Of a DNA stretch of 64,000 nt, positions 7,700 to 16,389 are shown one piece after another. Positions within the stretch are counted from its first letter, which is position 1. Each line of letters opens with the position of its first letter. Both the position numbers and the translations under genes were made by a program. The DNA comes from Streptomyces sp. YS415 (GTDB taxonomy: Bacteria > Actinomycetota > Actinomycetes > Streptomycetales > Streptomycetaceae): positions 62,001 through 126,000 of the forward strand of contig NZ_JAMJFL010000016.1 in the NCBI RefSeq assembly GCF_023544665.1, given 5' to 3'. A model generated the notes under the pieces. The model was not told the origin of the DNA, did not search any database, and worked only from the letters and a program-made list of their open reading frames with translations.

Positions 7700-8713
7700 T
7701 TACGAGGTCGGTGCAGGGGCCTTGGGCCCCGGTGGCGAGGCCGCGGCTCTGCGTCCGGCGCGGGCGACGGCGATCTGCCGGGCGACGCGTGGGCCGAGGA
7801 CGGAGAGCACGAGCAGCACACCGGTGACGAGGATCTGCGACTGGGCGGAGACGTCCTGCAGGCTCATCACGTTCTGCAGCGCGCCGAGCAGGAAGACACC
7901 GGCGATCGCGCCGCCGAGGGTTCCCTTGCCGCCGTCGAAGTCGATGCCTCCGAGCAGCACGGCGGCGACGACGGAGAGTTCGAGCCCGGTGGCGTTGTCG
8001 TAGCGGGCACTGGCGTAGTGCAGGGCCCAGAAGATGCCGGTGAGGGAGGCCATGAACCCCGTCACCGTGAACAGGATCAGCTTCTGCCGCTTGACCCGGA
8101 TCCCGGCGAACCGGGCCGCCTCCTCGTTGGCGCCGGTCGCGAACAGCGACCGCCCGAAGGGGGTGGCGTGCAGCGCGACCACCGCGATGGCCAGCAGCAC
8201 CAGGAAGGGCAGGAGGGCGTACGGGATGAACGTGTCGCCGATCCGGCCGGCGGCGAAGTCCAGGTACGGGGTGGGGAAGTCGGTCACCGCGTCGGAGCCG
8301 AGCACGATCTGCGCGATGCCCCGGTAGGCGGCCAGCGTGCCGATGGTGACGGCGAGGGACGGCAGCCCGAGCCGGGTCACCAGCAGACCGTTGATCAGCC
8401 CGCACACCACCCCGAGCAGCAGACAGATCGGAATGATCGCCTCGATCGTCATGCCCTGGTTCCACAGGGCTCCCATGACCGCTCCGGACAGTCCGGCCGT
8501 CGAGGCGACCGAGAGATCGATCTCGCCGGAGACGACCAGCAGGGTCATGGGCAGCGCGATCAGGGCGATCGGAAGGGTGTTCCCGATCAGGAACGACAGG
8601 TTGAGCGCGTTGCCGAAACCGTCCACGAAACCGAAGGACAGCAGGAGCACCACGATCAGGAGGGCGCCGACCACCGTGTCCCAGCGGATCGCGCGCAGCA
8701 AGGACTCAGGCAT
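7700..8713 (-). CDS. rhaQ: Rhamnose ABC importer permease
   Basis: A 337-residue membrane protein of the ribose/rhamnose-type permease family (BPD_transp_2). It has about ten hydrophobic segments, the ALPMTLLVVSGEIDLSVAS signature near residue 55 and the ATGANEEAARFAGI coupling loop near residue 195, which contacts the ATPase. The start overlaps the end of the first permease gene by eight bases, so translation is coupled. It should form a heterodimer with that permease. The C terminus is a short basic tail rich in Ala and Pro. The rhaP/rhaQ naming follows gene order in rhizobial rhamnose systems and is only a convention here. Confidence 0.88.
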   Translation of the reverse strand: MPESLLRAIRWDTVVGALLIVVLLLSFGFVDGFGNALNLSFLIGNTLPIALIALPMTLLVVSGEIDLSVASTAGLSGAVMGALWNQGMTIEAIIPICLLLGVVCGLINGLLVTRLGLPSLAVTIGTLAAYRGIAQIVLGSDAVTDFPTPYLDFAAGRIGDTFIPYALLPFLVLLAIAVVALHATPFGRSLFATGANEEAARFAGIRVKRQKLILFTVTGFMASLTGIFWALHYASARYDNATGLELSVVAAVLLGGIDFDGGKGTLGGAIAGVFLLGALQNVMSLQDVSAQSQILVTGVLLVLSVLGPRVARQIAVARAGRRAAASPPGPKAPAPTS

Positions 8714-9746
8714 GGCGGGCGTTCCTCTTCTTCAGGGCCGAGGCCACGCGCAGCGCGACGACCCGGTCGACCGCGATGGCGAGGATGAGCAGGATGCCGT
8801 TGATGGCGAGCACCCAGACGGAGCTGACGCCGAGGGCGGGCAGCACACTGTTGATGGAGGTCAGCAGCAGGGCGCCCAGGGCGGCGCCGTAGACGCTGCC
8901 GGAGCCGCCGGTGAAGACGACACCACCGACCACGACGGCGCTGACGACCGTGAGTTCGTAGCCGTTGCCGGTGCCGGAGTCGACGTTCCCGAACCGCGCC
9001 AGGTACAGCGCCCCCGCGAGCCCGGCCAGCGCCCCGCAGAAGGTGTAGGCGGCCAGGATGCGCTTGCGGACCGGGATGCCGGCGAGGCGGGCGGCCTCCG
9101 GGTTGGAGCCGAGGGCGTACAGCTCGCGTCCACTGCCGTAGTGCTTGAGGTAGTAGGCGGTGGCCACCAGCACCACCAGGGCGATAAGGGCCAGCCACGG
9201 CACCGCGGAGATCCCGCCGGAGCCGAAGTCGACGAAGCCGTCGGGGAGGTCGGCCGCCGTGATCTGCCGGGAGCCGACCCAGATGGAGTCGATGCCGCGG
9301 ATGATGTACAGCGTGCCGAGGGTGACGACGAGGGCGGGCACCTGACCGAGACTGACGAGCAGGCCGTTGAGCAGGCCGAAGCCGATGCCCATCAGGACCG
9401 CGAGCAGCACGGCCACGACCGGGTTGCCGCCGCCCTGGAGATACGTACCGGCGGCGAAGGCGCTGATGCCGAGGGTCGAGCCGACCGACAGGTCGACGTT
9501 GCGGGTGATGACGACCAGGGACTGTCCGACGGCCACCAGCACCAGGATCGTCGCGTTGAGGAGCAGGTCCTTGATGCCCTGTTCGGTGAGGAACTCGCTG
9601 TTGCCGGCCTGGGTGATGGCGATCATCGCCAGGAAGACGACCAGGATAGCCAGTTCGCGCATCTTGAAGACCCGGTCGACCAGTCGGGTCGCGCCCGCCT
9701 TCGGCACCTCTGCGGCGGGGGCTTGCTGGGGGGTGGTCACCGTCAT
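8706..9746 (-). CDS. rhaP: Rhamnose ABC importer permease
   Basis: A 346-residue membrane permease paralogous to the next gene, with NVDLSVGSTLGIS near residue 90 and ALGSNPEAARLAGIPV near residue 220 as the ATPase-coupling loop. The first 30 residues are a hydrophilic cytosolic lead-in. The ATG at 9746 overlaps the TGA of the ATPase gene as ATGA, which fixes this start; an upstream in-frame extension would run into the ATPase coding region. It pairs with rhaQ to form the membrane channel. Confidence 0.88.
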   Translation of the reverse strand: MTVTTPQQAPAAEVPKAGATRLVDRVFKMRELAILVVFLAMIAITQAGNSEFLTEQGIKDLLLNATILVLVAVGQSLVVITRNVDLSVGSTLGISAFAAGTYLQGGGNPVVAVLLAVLMGIGFGLLNGLLVSLGQVPALVVTLGTLYIIRGIDSIWVGSRQITAADLPDGFVDFGSGGISAVPWLALIALVVLVATAYYLKHYGSGRELYALGSNPEAARLAGIPVRKRILAAYTFCGALAGLAGALYLARFGNVDSGTGNGYELTVVSAVVVGGVVFTGGSGSVYGAALGALLLTSINSVLPALGVSSVWVLAINGILLILAIAVDRVVALRVASALKKRNARHA

Positions 9747-11260
9747 GCGGCGGCCCTCCCCGTGGCTGCGGCCATCACGGTTTCCTCGGTGGCTTCGGAG
9801 CGTGCGATCTCGGCGGTGAGCCGGCCCTCGTGCATCACCAGCACGCGGTCGGCCATGCCGAGGATCTCGGGCAGGTCGGAGGAGATCATCAGGACGGCGA
9901 CCCCGTCGGCGGCGAGTTCGCTGAGCAGCCGGTGCACCTCGGCCTTGGTGCCGACGTCGATCCCCCGGGTCGGCTCGTCGACGATGAGCACCTCGGGCCG
10001 GGTGGCGAGCCACTTGGCGAGGACGACCTTCTGCTGGTTGCCGCCGGAGAGGGTGGCGACGGTGTCGGCGATCCGGGCGTACTTCACCTGGAGCTTGACG
10101 GCCCAGTCCAGGGAGCGGCTGCGCTCGGCCCCGCGGTCCATCAGTCCGGCCCGGACGGTCGTCCGCAGGCCGGTGAGCCCGATGTTGCGCTCGATGGACA
10201 TGTCCATCACCAGGCCCTGGGCGCGCCGGTCCTCGGGGACCAGGGCGAGACCGGCGGCCATCGCGGTGGAGGGGGCGCCGTTGACGAGGGCTTTCCCGCC
10301 GACGGACACCTCCCCGGCGTCCCAGCGGTCGATGCCGAAGACGGCCCGGGCGACCTCGGTGCGGCCGGCGCCGACGAGTCCCGCGAGGCCGACGATCTCG
10401 CCGCGCCGGACGTCGAAGGAGACATCGGTGAAGACGCCCTCGCGGGTGAGGCGGCGCACGCTCAGGGCGACCTCGCCGGGCGCGACGTCCTGCTTGGGGT
10501 ACAGCTCGTCCAGGTCGCGGCCGACCATGCGGCGGACCAGGTCGTCCTCGGTCATGCCGTCGACCGGCTCGCTGGCGATCCAGGCGCCGTCGCGCAGGGT
10601 GGTCACCCGCCGGCAGATCTGGAAGATCTCCTCCAGCCGGTGGGAGATGAACAGTACGGCGGCGCCCTGTTCGCGCAGGGTGCGGACGACGCCGAAGAGG
10701 CGGGCGACCTCGCTGCCGGTGAGGGCCGCGGTCGGCTCGTCCATGATCAGGACGCGGGCGTCGAAGGAGAGCGCCTTGGCGATCTCCACGATCTGCTGAT
10801 CGGCGATGGACAGACCGCGCGCCGGGCGCTCGGGGTCGAGCTCGACGCCGAGGCGCTGCATCAGGGCCAGCGTGGCGGCGTGGGTGGCTTTGTGATCGAT
10901 ACGGCCGAACGCGCGCCGGGGCCTGCGGCCCATGAAGATGTTCTCGGCGATCGACAGGTCGGGGAAGAGGGTCGGCTCCTGGTAGATCACGGCGATCCCG
11001 GCGTCCCGGGCGTCGCCGGGGCCGTGGAAGAGGACGGGTGCGCCGTCGAGCAGCAGCTGGCCGGCGTCCGGCCGGTGCACTCCGGCGAGCGTTTTGATGA
11101 GGGTCGACTTGCCCGCGCCGTTCTCTCCGGCGAGGGCGTGCACCTCCCCGGGATACAGCTCCAGGGAGACGTCCCGCAGGGCGCGGACCGCGCCGAAGGA
11201 CTTCGACACGTCCCTGAGCGCGAGTACCGGGGCCGGACCCGTGGTGGACGGGTGGGTCAT
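9743..11260 (-). CDS. rhaT: Rhamnose ABC importer, duplicated ATPase
   Basis: A 505-residue sugar-import ATPase of the RbsA/MglA type, with two nucleotide-binding halves. Half one has GENGAGKST near residues 41-49, the LSIADQQIVEIAKAL signature and LIMDEPTAAL. Half two has the altered Walker A LAGLVGAGRTE, the signature LSGGNQQKVVLAKWLA and VDEPTRGIDV. The weakened second Walker A is normal for this family. ATG 11260 was chosen over an upstream in-frame start at 11350, which would extend into the promoter and operator. It is the first gene of the leftward operon, 45 bases downstream of a LacI-type operator. Confidence 0.9.
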   Translation of the reverse strand: MTHPSTTGPAPVLALRDVSKSFGAVRALRDVSLELYPGEVHALAGENGAGKSTLIKTLAGVHRPDAGQLLLDGAPVLFHGPGDARDAGIAVIYQEPTLFPDLSIAENIFMGRRPRRAFGRIDHKATHAATLALMQRLGVELDPERPARGLSIADQQIVEIAKALSFDARVLIMDEPTAALTGSEVARLFGVVRTLREQGAAVLFISHRLEEIFQICRRVTTLRDGAWIASEPVDGMTEDDLVRRMVGRDLDELYPKQDVAPGEVALSVRRLTREGVFTDVSFDVRRGEIVGLAGLVGAGRTEVARAVFGIDRWDAGEVSVGGKALVNGAPSTAMAAGLALVPEDRRAQGLVMDMSIERNIGLTGLRTTVRAGLMDRGAERSRSLDWAVKLQVKYARIADTVATLSGGNQQKVVLAKWLATRPEVLIVDEPTRGIDVGTKAEVHRLLSELAADGVAVLMISSDLPEILGMADRVLVMHEGRLTAEIARSEATEETVMAAATGRAAA

Positions 11261-11304
11261 GGGGGCTCCTCGACGACGTCGGCGGGACGGCCCTCGCGAC
11301 GTCG

Positions 11305-11316
11305 TGAAAGGTTTCA
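11305..11316. promoter_or_regulatory. LacI-type operator for the importer operon
   Basis: TGAAAGGTTTCA is an inverted repeat of TGAAA/TTTCA around a two-base centre, the usual form of LacI-family operators. It lies just downstream of the predicted minus-strand promoter (11331-11360), a position suited to repression. The LacI protein encoded in the same operon is the likely ligand. Confidence 0.65.
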
Positions 11317-11330
11317 ACTGGGTTGCCGGG

Positions 11331-11360
11331 ACGTTAGGCATGCGGCGCATGTCACGTCAA
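11331..11360 (-). promoter_or_regulatory. Predicted promoter of rhaT operon
   Basis: On the minus strand, TTGACG (11355-11360) and TAACGT (11331-11336) are separated by 18 bases, a good match to the main housekeeping consensus. Transcription would begin around 11324, immediately before the operator at 11305-11316. Confidence 0.6.
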
Positions 11361-11370
11361 TGGGTCCGTG

Positions 11371-11385
11371 TCGAAAAAGTTTCGA
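11371..11385. promoter_or_regulatory. Additional perfect inverted repeat
   Basis: TCGAAAAAGTTTCGA has two perfect six-base arms around AAG. It lies upstream of both divergent promoters, ten bases from the minus-strand -35. This position suits an activator or a looping operator rather than simple repression. Confidence 0.4.
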
Positions 11386-11434
11386 TGAACGAAGGTCACA
11401 GCCCGGTTACGAGCAACAGGCTTGGACCTGGGGG

Positions 11435-11463
11435 TTGACACCCCTTCGGGGGGCTCATAGCTT
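11435..11463 (+). promoter_or_regulatory. Predicted promoter of rhaI operon
   Basis: TTGACA (11435-11440) and TAGCTT (11458-11463) are separated by exactly 17 bases, a near-consensus arrangement. The transcription start would fall near 11470, next to the operator at 11471-11482. The 5' leader to the rhaI GTG is about 63 bases. Confidence 0.7.
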
Positions 11464-11470
11464 CCCGTCT

Positions 11471-11482
11471 TGAATCGTTTCA
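11471..11482. promoter_or_regulatory. LacI-type operator for rhaI operon
   Basis: TGAATCGTTTCA is a near-palindrome with the CG centre typical of LacI-family operators, differing by one base between arms. It covers the predicted +1 region of the rhaI promoter. Its half-site TTTCA is shared with the operator at 11305-11316 on the other side of the control region. Confidence 0.65.
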
Positions 11483-11532
11483 CGGTGATGCGTTTCTGAA
11501 GACTTTCCGCCCCGACGTCACAGGAGCCCGAA

Positions 11533-12693
11533 GTGACCGACCTCGCCGCGGTGAAGGCCGCGCTCAAGACCCAGGCCATTGAGACGCCGTCGTGGGCGTA
11601 CGGGAACTCCGGGACCCGGTTCAAGGTGTTCGCGCAACAGGGGGTGCCACGCACGCCCCAGGAGAAGCTGGAGGACGCGGCGCAGGTGCATGCCGTGACC
11701 GGCGTGGCGCCGACCGTCGCCCTGCACATCCCCTGGGACAGGGTCGAGGACTACGCGGCCCTCGCCAAGTTCGCCGAGGAGCGGGGCGTCCGGCTGGGGG
11801 CGATCAACTCCAACACCTTCCAGGACGACGACTACAAGCTGGGCAGCATCTGCCACCCGGAGGCGGCGGTGCGCCGCAAGGCCGTCGACCATCTGCTGGA
11901 GTGCGTCGACATCATGGACGCGACCGGCTCCACCGACCTGAAGCTGTGGTTCGCCGACGGGACGAACTATCCGGGCCAGGACGACATCCGCGCCCGCCAG
12001 GACCGGCTGGCCGAAGGGCTCGCCGAGGTGTACGAGCGGCTCGGCGACGGGCAGCGGATGCTGCTGGAGTACAAGTTCTTCGAGCCCGCCTTCTACACGA
12101 CGGACGTCCCGGACTGGGGCACCGCCTACGCCCACTGCCTGAAGCTCGGCCCGAAGGCGCAGGTCGTCGTCGACACCGGGCACCACGCTCCGGGCACCAA
12201 CATCGAGTTCATCGTCGCGACGCTGCTGCGGGAGGGAAAGCTCGGCGGATTCGACTTCAACTCGCGGTTCTACGCCGACGACGACCTCATGGTGGGCGCG
12301 GCGGATCCCTTCCAGCTGTTCCGGATCATGTACGAGGTGATCCGCGGCGGGGGCCTGAGCCCCGAGGTCGCGTTCATGCTCGACCAGTGCCACAACATCG
12401 AGGCGAAGGTCCCGGCGATCATCCGGTCGGTGATGAACGTGCAGGAGGCCACGGCGAAGGCGCTCCTGGTGGATCGCGTCTCTCTTGCCGAGGCGCAGGC
12501 CTCCGGGGACGTGCTCGGAGCGAATGCCGTGGTGATGGACGCGTACAACACCGATGTGCGGCCGCTGCTGCGGGAGGTGCGGGAGGAGATGGGGCTGGAT
12601 CCTGAGCCTCTTGTTGCGTATGCGCGGTCCGGGTGGGCCGAGAAGATCGTGGCTGAGCGAGTTGGTGGGGAGCAGGCCGGTTGGGGGGCGTGA
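11533..12693 (+). CDS. rhaI: L-rhamnose isomerase (Pseudomonas stutzeri type)
   Basis: A 386-residue xylose-isomerase-like TIM barrel protein that converts L-rhamnose to L-rhamnulose. Recognisable blocks are VALHIPWDR near residue 62, INSNTFQDDDYKLGS near 97, LKLWFADGTNYPGQDD near 136, LLEYKFFEPAFY near 177, VVDTGHHAPGTNIEF near 216 and FDFNSRFYADDDL near 243; these supply the acidic and His metal ligands. This is the RhaI type, unrelated to the enteric RhaA. The GTG start has CAGGAG six bases upstream. Over roughly the last 30 codons G/C at third positions drops slightly, just before a dispersed repeat. It is the first gene of the rightward catabolic operon. Confidence 0.92.
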   Translation: MTDLAAVKAALKTQAIETPSWAYGNSGTRFKVFAQQGVPRTPQEKLEDAAQVHAVTGVAPTVALHIPWDRVEDYAALAKFAEERGVRLGAINSNTFQDDDYKLGSICHPEAAVRRKAVDHLLECVDIMDATGSTDLKLWFADGTNYPGQDDIRARQDRLAEGLAEVYERLGDGQRMLLEYKFFEPAFYTTDVPDWGTAYAHCLKLGPKAQVVVDTGHHAPGTNIEFIVATLLREGKLGGFDFNSRFYADDDLMVGAADPFQLFRIMYEVIRGGGLSPEVAFMLDQCHNIEAKVPAIIRSVMNVQEATAKALLVDRVSLAEAQASGDVLGANAVVMDAYNTDVRPLLREVREEMGLDPEPLVAYARSGWAEKIVAERVGGEQAGWGA

Positions 12694-12716
12694 GCGTCTG
12701 CCCTGATCTGTCGTAT

Positions 12717-12796
12717 GCGGGGTGCGGGCCGGTTGTGGCTGGTCGCGCCCACGCGGCGGAGCCGCATATCGGCACTGTCCCGCGCCCCTTGGGAAG
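12717..12796. repeat. Streptomyces dispersed intergenic repeat
   Basis: The gap between rhaI and the aldolase gene contains GGTGCGGGCCGGTTGTGGCT, then a small hairpin GCGGC-GGA-GCCGC (12753-12765), then GCCGCATATCGGCACTGTCC and CGCGCCCCTTGGG. From memory, this composite recurs between genes in many Streptomyces genomes. Its function is unknown; here it could fold in the message between two cotranscribed genes. Only one copy is in the window. Confidence 0.5.
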
Positions 12797-12831
12797 TGCA
12801 CTCACCCCTTGTCTCGAAGTAAGGAAATTTC

Positions 12832-14871
12832 ATGGCCATCCACTCCGAAGCCGCCGCTCTCCTCGCTCGGTCCCGTCGGCTCGGCTCCGATCCCCGTAAC
12901 ACCAACTACGCCGGCGGGAACGCCTCCGCCAAGGGCACCGACACCGATCCCGTGACGGGGGGTGAGGTCGAGCTGATGTGGGTCAAGGGGTCCGGTGGTG
13001 ATCTCGGGACGCTCACCGAGGCGGGGCTGGCGGTGCTGCGGCTGGACCGGATGCGGGCGCTCGTCGACGTCTACCCGGGCGTGGAGCGCGAGGACGAGAT
13101 GGTCGCCGCGTTCGACTACTGCCTGCACGGCAAGGGGGGCGCCGCTCCCTCCATCGACACCGCCATGCACGGGCTCGTCGAGGCCGCTCACGTCGATCAT
13201 CTGCATCCCGACTCCGGTATCGCGCTCGCCTGCGCCGCCGACGGCGAGAAGCTGACCGCCGAGTGCTTCGGCGACACCGTGGTGTGGGTGCCCTGGCGGC
13301 GCCCCGGCTTCCAGCTCGGGCTCGACATCGCCGCGGTGAAGAAGGCCAACCCCCAGGCCATCGGCTGCGTGCTCGGCGGGCACGGGATCACCGCGTGGGG
13401 CGACACCTCCGAGGAGTGCGAGCGCAACTCGCTGCACATCATCCGCACCGCCGAGGCGTTCCTGGCGGAGAAGGGGAAGGCCGATCCCTTCGGCCCCGTC
13501 ATCGAGGGGTACGAGGCGCTCGGCGAGGGCGAACGGCGGGAGCGGGCCGCCGCTCTCGCGCCGCACGTGCGTGCCGTCGCCTCCCAGGACCGCGCCCAGG
13601 TCGGGCACTTCGACGACTCCGCCGTCGTCCTCGACTTCCTCGCCCGCGCCGAGCACCCCCCGCTCGCCGCACTCGGCACCTCCTGCCCCGACCACTTCCT
13701 GCGCACCAAGGTGCGGCCGCTGGTGCTGGACCTGCCGCCCACGGCTCCGCTGGAGGACGCCGTGGCGCGGCTGAAGGAGCTGCACGCCGCCTACCGCGAG
13801 GAGTACGCCGCCTACTACCGGCGGCACGCCCTGCCCGACTCCCCCGCGATGCGCGGGGCGGACCCGGCGATCGTGCTGATCCCCGGCGTCGGCATGTTCT
13901 CCTTCGGCAAGGACAAGCAGACCGCCCGGGTCGCGGGCGAGTTCTACGTCAACGCCATCAACGTGATGCGCGGCGCCGAGGCCGTCTCGACGTACGCGCC
14001 CATCGAGGAGTCGGAGAAGTTCCGCATCGAGTACTGGGCGCTGGAGGAGGCCAAGCTCCAGCGGATGCCGAAGCCCAAGCCGCTCGCCACCCGGGTCGCG
14101 CTGGTGACCGGTGCCGGCAGCGGGATCGGCAAGGCCATCGCCCAGCGGCTGGTCGCCGAGGGCGCCTGTGTGGTCGTCGCCGATCTCAACGCCGAGAACG
14201 CCGCCGCCGTCGCCGAGGAGCTGGGCGGTCCGGACAAGGCGGTCGCGGTGACGGTGGACGTCACCTCCGAGGAGCAGATCACCGCGGCCTTCGAGGCCGC
14301 CGCGCTCGCCTTCGGCGGGGTCGACCTCGTCGTGAACAACGCCGGGATCTCCATCTCCAAGCCGCTGCTGGAGACGACGGCCAAGGACTGGGACCTGCAG
14401 CACGACATCATGGCGCGCGGCTCCTTCCTCGTGTCGAGGGAGGCGGCACGCGTGATGATCGCCCAGGGGCTCGGCGGTGACATCGTCTACATCGCCTCCA
14501 AGAACGCCGTCTTCGCCGGCCCGAACAACATCGCCTACTCCGCCACCAAGGCCGACCAGGCCCACCAGGTGCGGCTGCTGGCCGCCGAACTGGGCGAGCA
14601 CGGCATCCGCGTCAACGGCGTCAACCCGGACGGCGTCGTGCGCGGCTCGGGAATCTTCGCCGGGGGCTGGGGCGCCCAGCGGGCCGCCGTGTACGGGGTG
14701 GAGGAGGACAAGCTGGGCGAGTTCTACGCCCAGCGGACCATCCTCAAGCGGGAGGTGCTGCCCGCCCATGTCGCCAACGCCGTCTTCGCCCTCACCGGCG
14801 GCGAGCTGACGCACACCACGGGACTGCACGTCCCGGTCGACGCCGGCGTCGCGGCCGCCTTCCTGCGGTGA
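12832..14871 (+). CDS. Bifunctional rhamnulose-1-phosphate aldolase / lactaldehyde dehydrogenase
   Basis: A 679-residue fusion. Residues 1 to about 410 form a class II (zinc) aldolase domain with NTNYAGGNASAKG near residue 24 and AHVDHLHPDSGIAL near 120, which carries the metal-binding His residues. From about residue 420 it is a short-chain dehydrogenase with VTGAGSGIGKA, NNAGISIS and the catalytic pair in YSATKADQ. It splits rhamnulose 1-phosphate into DHAP and L-lactaldehyde; the dehydrogenase half then oxidises the aldehyde to L-lactate. This is the YuxG/RhaEW-type enzyme. AAGGAA precedes the ATG. It couples to rhaB by a GTGA overlap. Confidence 0.92.
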   Translation: MAIHSEAAALLARSRRLGSDPRNTNYAGGNASAKGTDTDPVTGGEVELMWVKGSGGDLGTLTEAGLAVLRLDRMRALVDVYPGVEREDEMVAAFDYCLHGKGGAAPSIDTAMHGLVEAAHVDHLHPDSGIALACAADGEKLTAECFGDTVVWVPWRRPGFQLGLDIAAVKKANPQAIGCVLGGHGITAWGDTSEECERNSLHIIRTAEAFLAEKGKADPFGPVIEGYEALGEGERRERAAALAPHVRAVASQDRAQVGHFDDSAVVLDFLARAEHPPLAALGTSCPDHFLRTKVRPLVLDLPPTAPLEDAVARLKELHAAYREEYAAYYRRHALPDSPAMRGADPAIVLIPGVGMFSFGKDKQTARVAGEFYVNAINVMRGAEAVSTYAPIEESEKFRIEYWALEEAKLQRMPKPKPLATRVALVTGAGSGIGKAIAQRLVAEGACVVVADLNAENAAAVAEELGGPDKAVAVTVDVTSEEQITAAFEAAALAFGGVDLVVNNAGISISKPLLETTAKDWDLQHDIMARGSFLVSREAARVMIAQGLGGDIVYIASKNAVFAGPNNIAYSATKADQAHQVRLLAAELGEHGIRVNGVNPDGVVRGSGIFAGGWGAQRAAVYGVEEDKLGEFYAQRTILKREVLPAHVANAVFALTGGELTHTTGLHVPVDAGVAAAFLR

Positions 14872-16319
14872 GCGGGTCCGTGAAGTCGTACGCCGCGGTC
14901 GACCTCGGCGCGTCCAGCGGACGGGTCATGGTCGGCCGCGTGGGCCCCGACAGCCTGGAGCTGACGGAGGCGCACCGGTTCGTGAACCGGCCGGTGCGCC
15001 TGCCGGAAGGGCTGCGGTGGGACGTGCTGGGGCTGTACGCGGGGGTGCTGGACGGCCTGCGGGCCGCCGGGCAGGTCGACTCCGTCGGCATCGACAGCTG
15101 GGCCGTCGACTACGGGCTGCTGGACGACGACGGGGCCCTGCTCGGCAATCCCGTCCACTACCGCGACTCCCGCACGGACGGGGTCGCGGAGAAGGTGTGG
15201 GCGACCGTGCCCGCCGAGGAGCTGTACGGGGCGACCGGGCTGCAGTACGCGCCCTTCAACACCCTGTACCAGCTCACGGCCGCCCGCGACACGGACCAAC
15301 TCGGCCGTGCCCGGCGCCTGTTGCTCATCCCCGACCTGCTGACCTACTGGCTCACCGGCGAGCAGGGAACCGAGCTGACCAACGCCTCCACCACCCAGCT
15401 GATCGACCCGCGCACCCGCCACTGGGCCACCGGCATCGCCGCCCGGCTCGGCATCGACCTGGACCTGTTCGCTCCCCTGCGGCAGCCCGGGGAGCCGGCC
15501 GGCCTGCTGCGGCCCGGGGTCCTGGACGACACCGGGCTCACCGGACCCGTGCCGGTGACCGCCGTCGGCTCCCACGACACCGCCTCCGCGGTGGCCGCGG
15601 TCCCGGCCGGTGCCGGTGAGCACTTCGCGTACATCTGCACGGGGACCTGGTCGCTGGCCGGCCTGGAGCTGGACGCGCCGGTGCTGACCGAGGAGAGCCG
15701 GGCCGCCAACTTCACCAATGAGCTGGGGCTGGACGGCACGGTCCGCTATCTGCGCAACATCATGGGCCTGTGGCTGCTCCAGGAGTGCCTGCGCGTCTGG
15801 GACGAGCCGGACCTGGGCGAGCTGCTGCGGAGGGCGGCCGAGGTGCCGGCGCTGCGGTCGGTCGTGGACGCGGGCGACGCGGCGTTCCTCGCGCCGGGCC
15901 GGATGCCCCAGCGGATCGCCGAGGCCTGCCGGGATTCCGGGCAGCCGGTGCCCGAGTCACCCGCCGAGATCACGCGCTGCATCCTCGACTCGCTCGCCCT
16001 GGCCCACCGCAGAGCCGTCGCGGATGCCCAGCGGCTGGCCGACCGGCCGGTCGACGTCGTGCACGTCGTCGGGGGCGGCACCCGCAACGCCCTGCTGTGC
16101 CAGCTCACCGCCGACGCCTGCGGGCTGCCGGTGGTCGCGGGCCCGGCCGAGGCCGCGGCCCTCGGCAACGTCCTGGTCCAGGCACGGCCGCACGGCCTGG
16201 TCCGGGACCTCGCGGACGGGCGGCACCTGCTCACCCGTACCCAGCCGTTGACCCGGTACGAGCCACGGGGCGACACCGCCCGGTGGCGCGAGGCCGAGGC
16301 CCGGCTCGCCCGTGGATGA
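14868..16319 (+). CDS. rhaB: L-rhamnulokinase
   Basis: A 483-residue FGGY-family sugar kinase that phosphorylates L-rhamnulose at O1 with ATP. The phosphate-binding start AVDLGASSGRVM lies at residues 9-20. GIDSWAVDYGLLDDDG near residue 75 is the RhaB block that forms the sugar site. GSHDTASAVAAVPAG near 232 and CTGTWSLAGLE near 254 are the ATPase-fold signatures. Its GTG start overlaps the aldolase stop (GTGA), so stoichiometry is coupled. It is the third catabolic gene; the lactate genes begin 70 bases later on the same strand. Confidence 0.93.
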   Translation: MSGSVKSYAAVDLGASSGRVMVGRVGPDSLELTEAHRFVNRPVRLPEGLRWDVLGLYAGVLDGLRAAGQVDSVGIDSWAVDYGLLDDDGALLGNPVHYRDSRTDGVAEKVWATVPAEELYGATGLQYAPFNTLYQLTAARDTDQLGRARRLLLIPDLLTYWLTGEQGTELTNASTTQLIDPRTRHWATGIAARLGIDLDLFAPLRQPGEPAGLLRPGVLDDTGLTGPVPVTAVGSHDTASAVAAVPAGAGEHFAYICTGTWSLAGLELDAPVLTEESRAANFTNELGLDGTVRYLRNIMGLWLLQECLRVWDEPDLGELLRRAAEVPALRSVVDAGDAAFLAPGRMPQRIAEACRDSGQPVPESPAEITRCILDSLALAHRRAVADAQRLADRPVDVVHVVGGGTRNALLCQLTADACGLPVVAGPAEAAALGNVLVQARPHGLVRDLADGRHLLTRTQPLTRYEPRGDTARWREAEARLARG

Positions 16320-16389
16320 GCGGCACTCCCCCGCGTCCGGGCCCCGCACTACCCTGCACTCATCCGATGATCGACGAGAAGGAGCCGCG

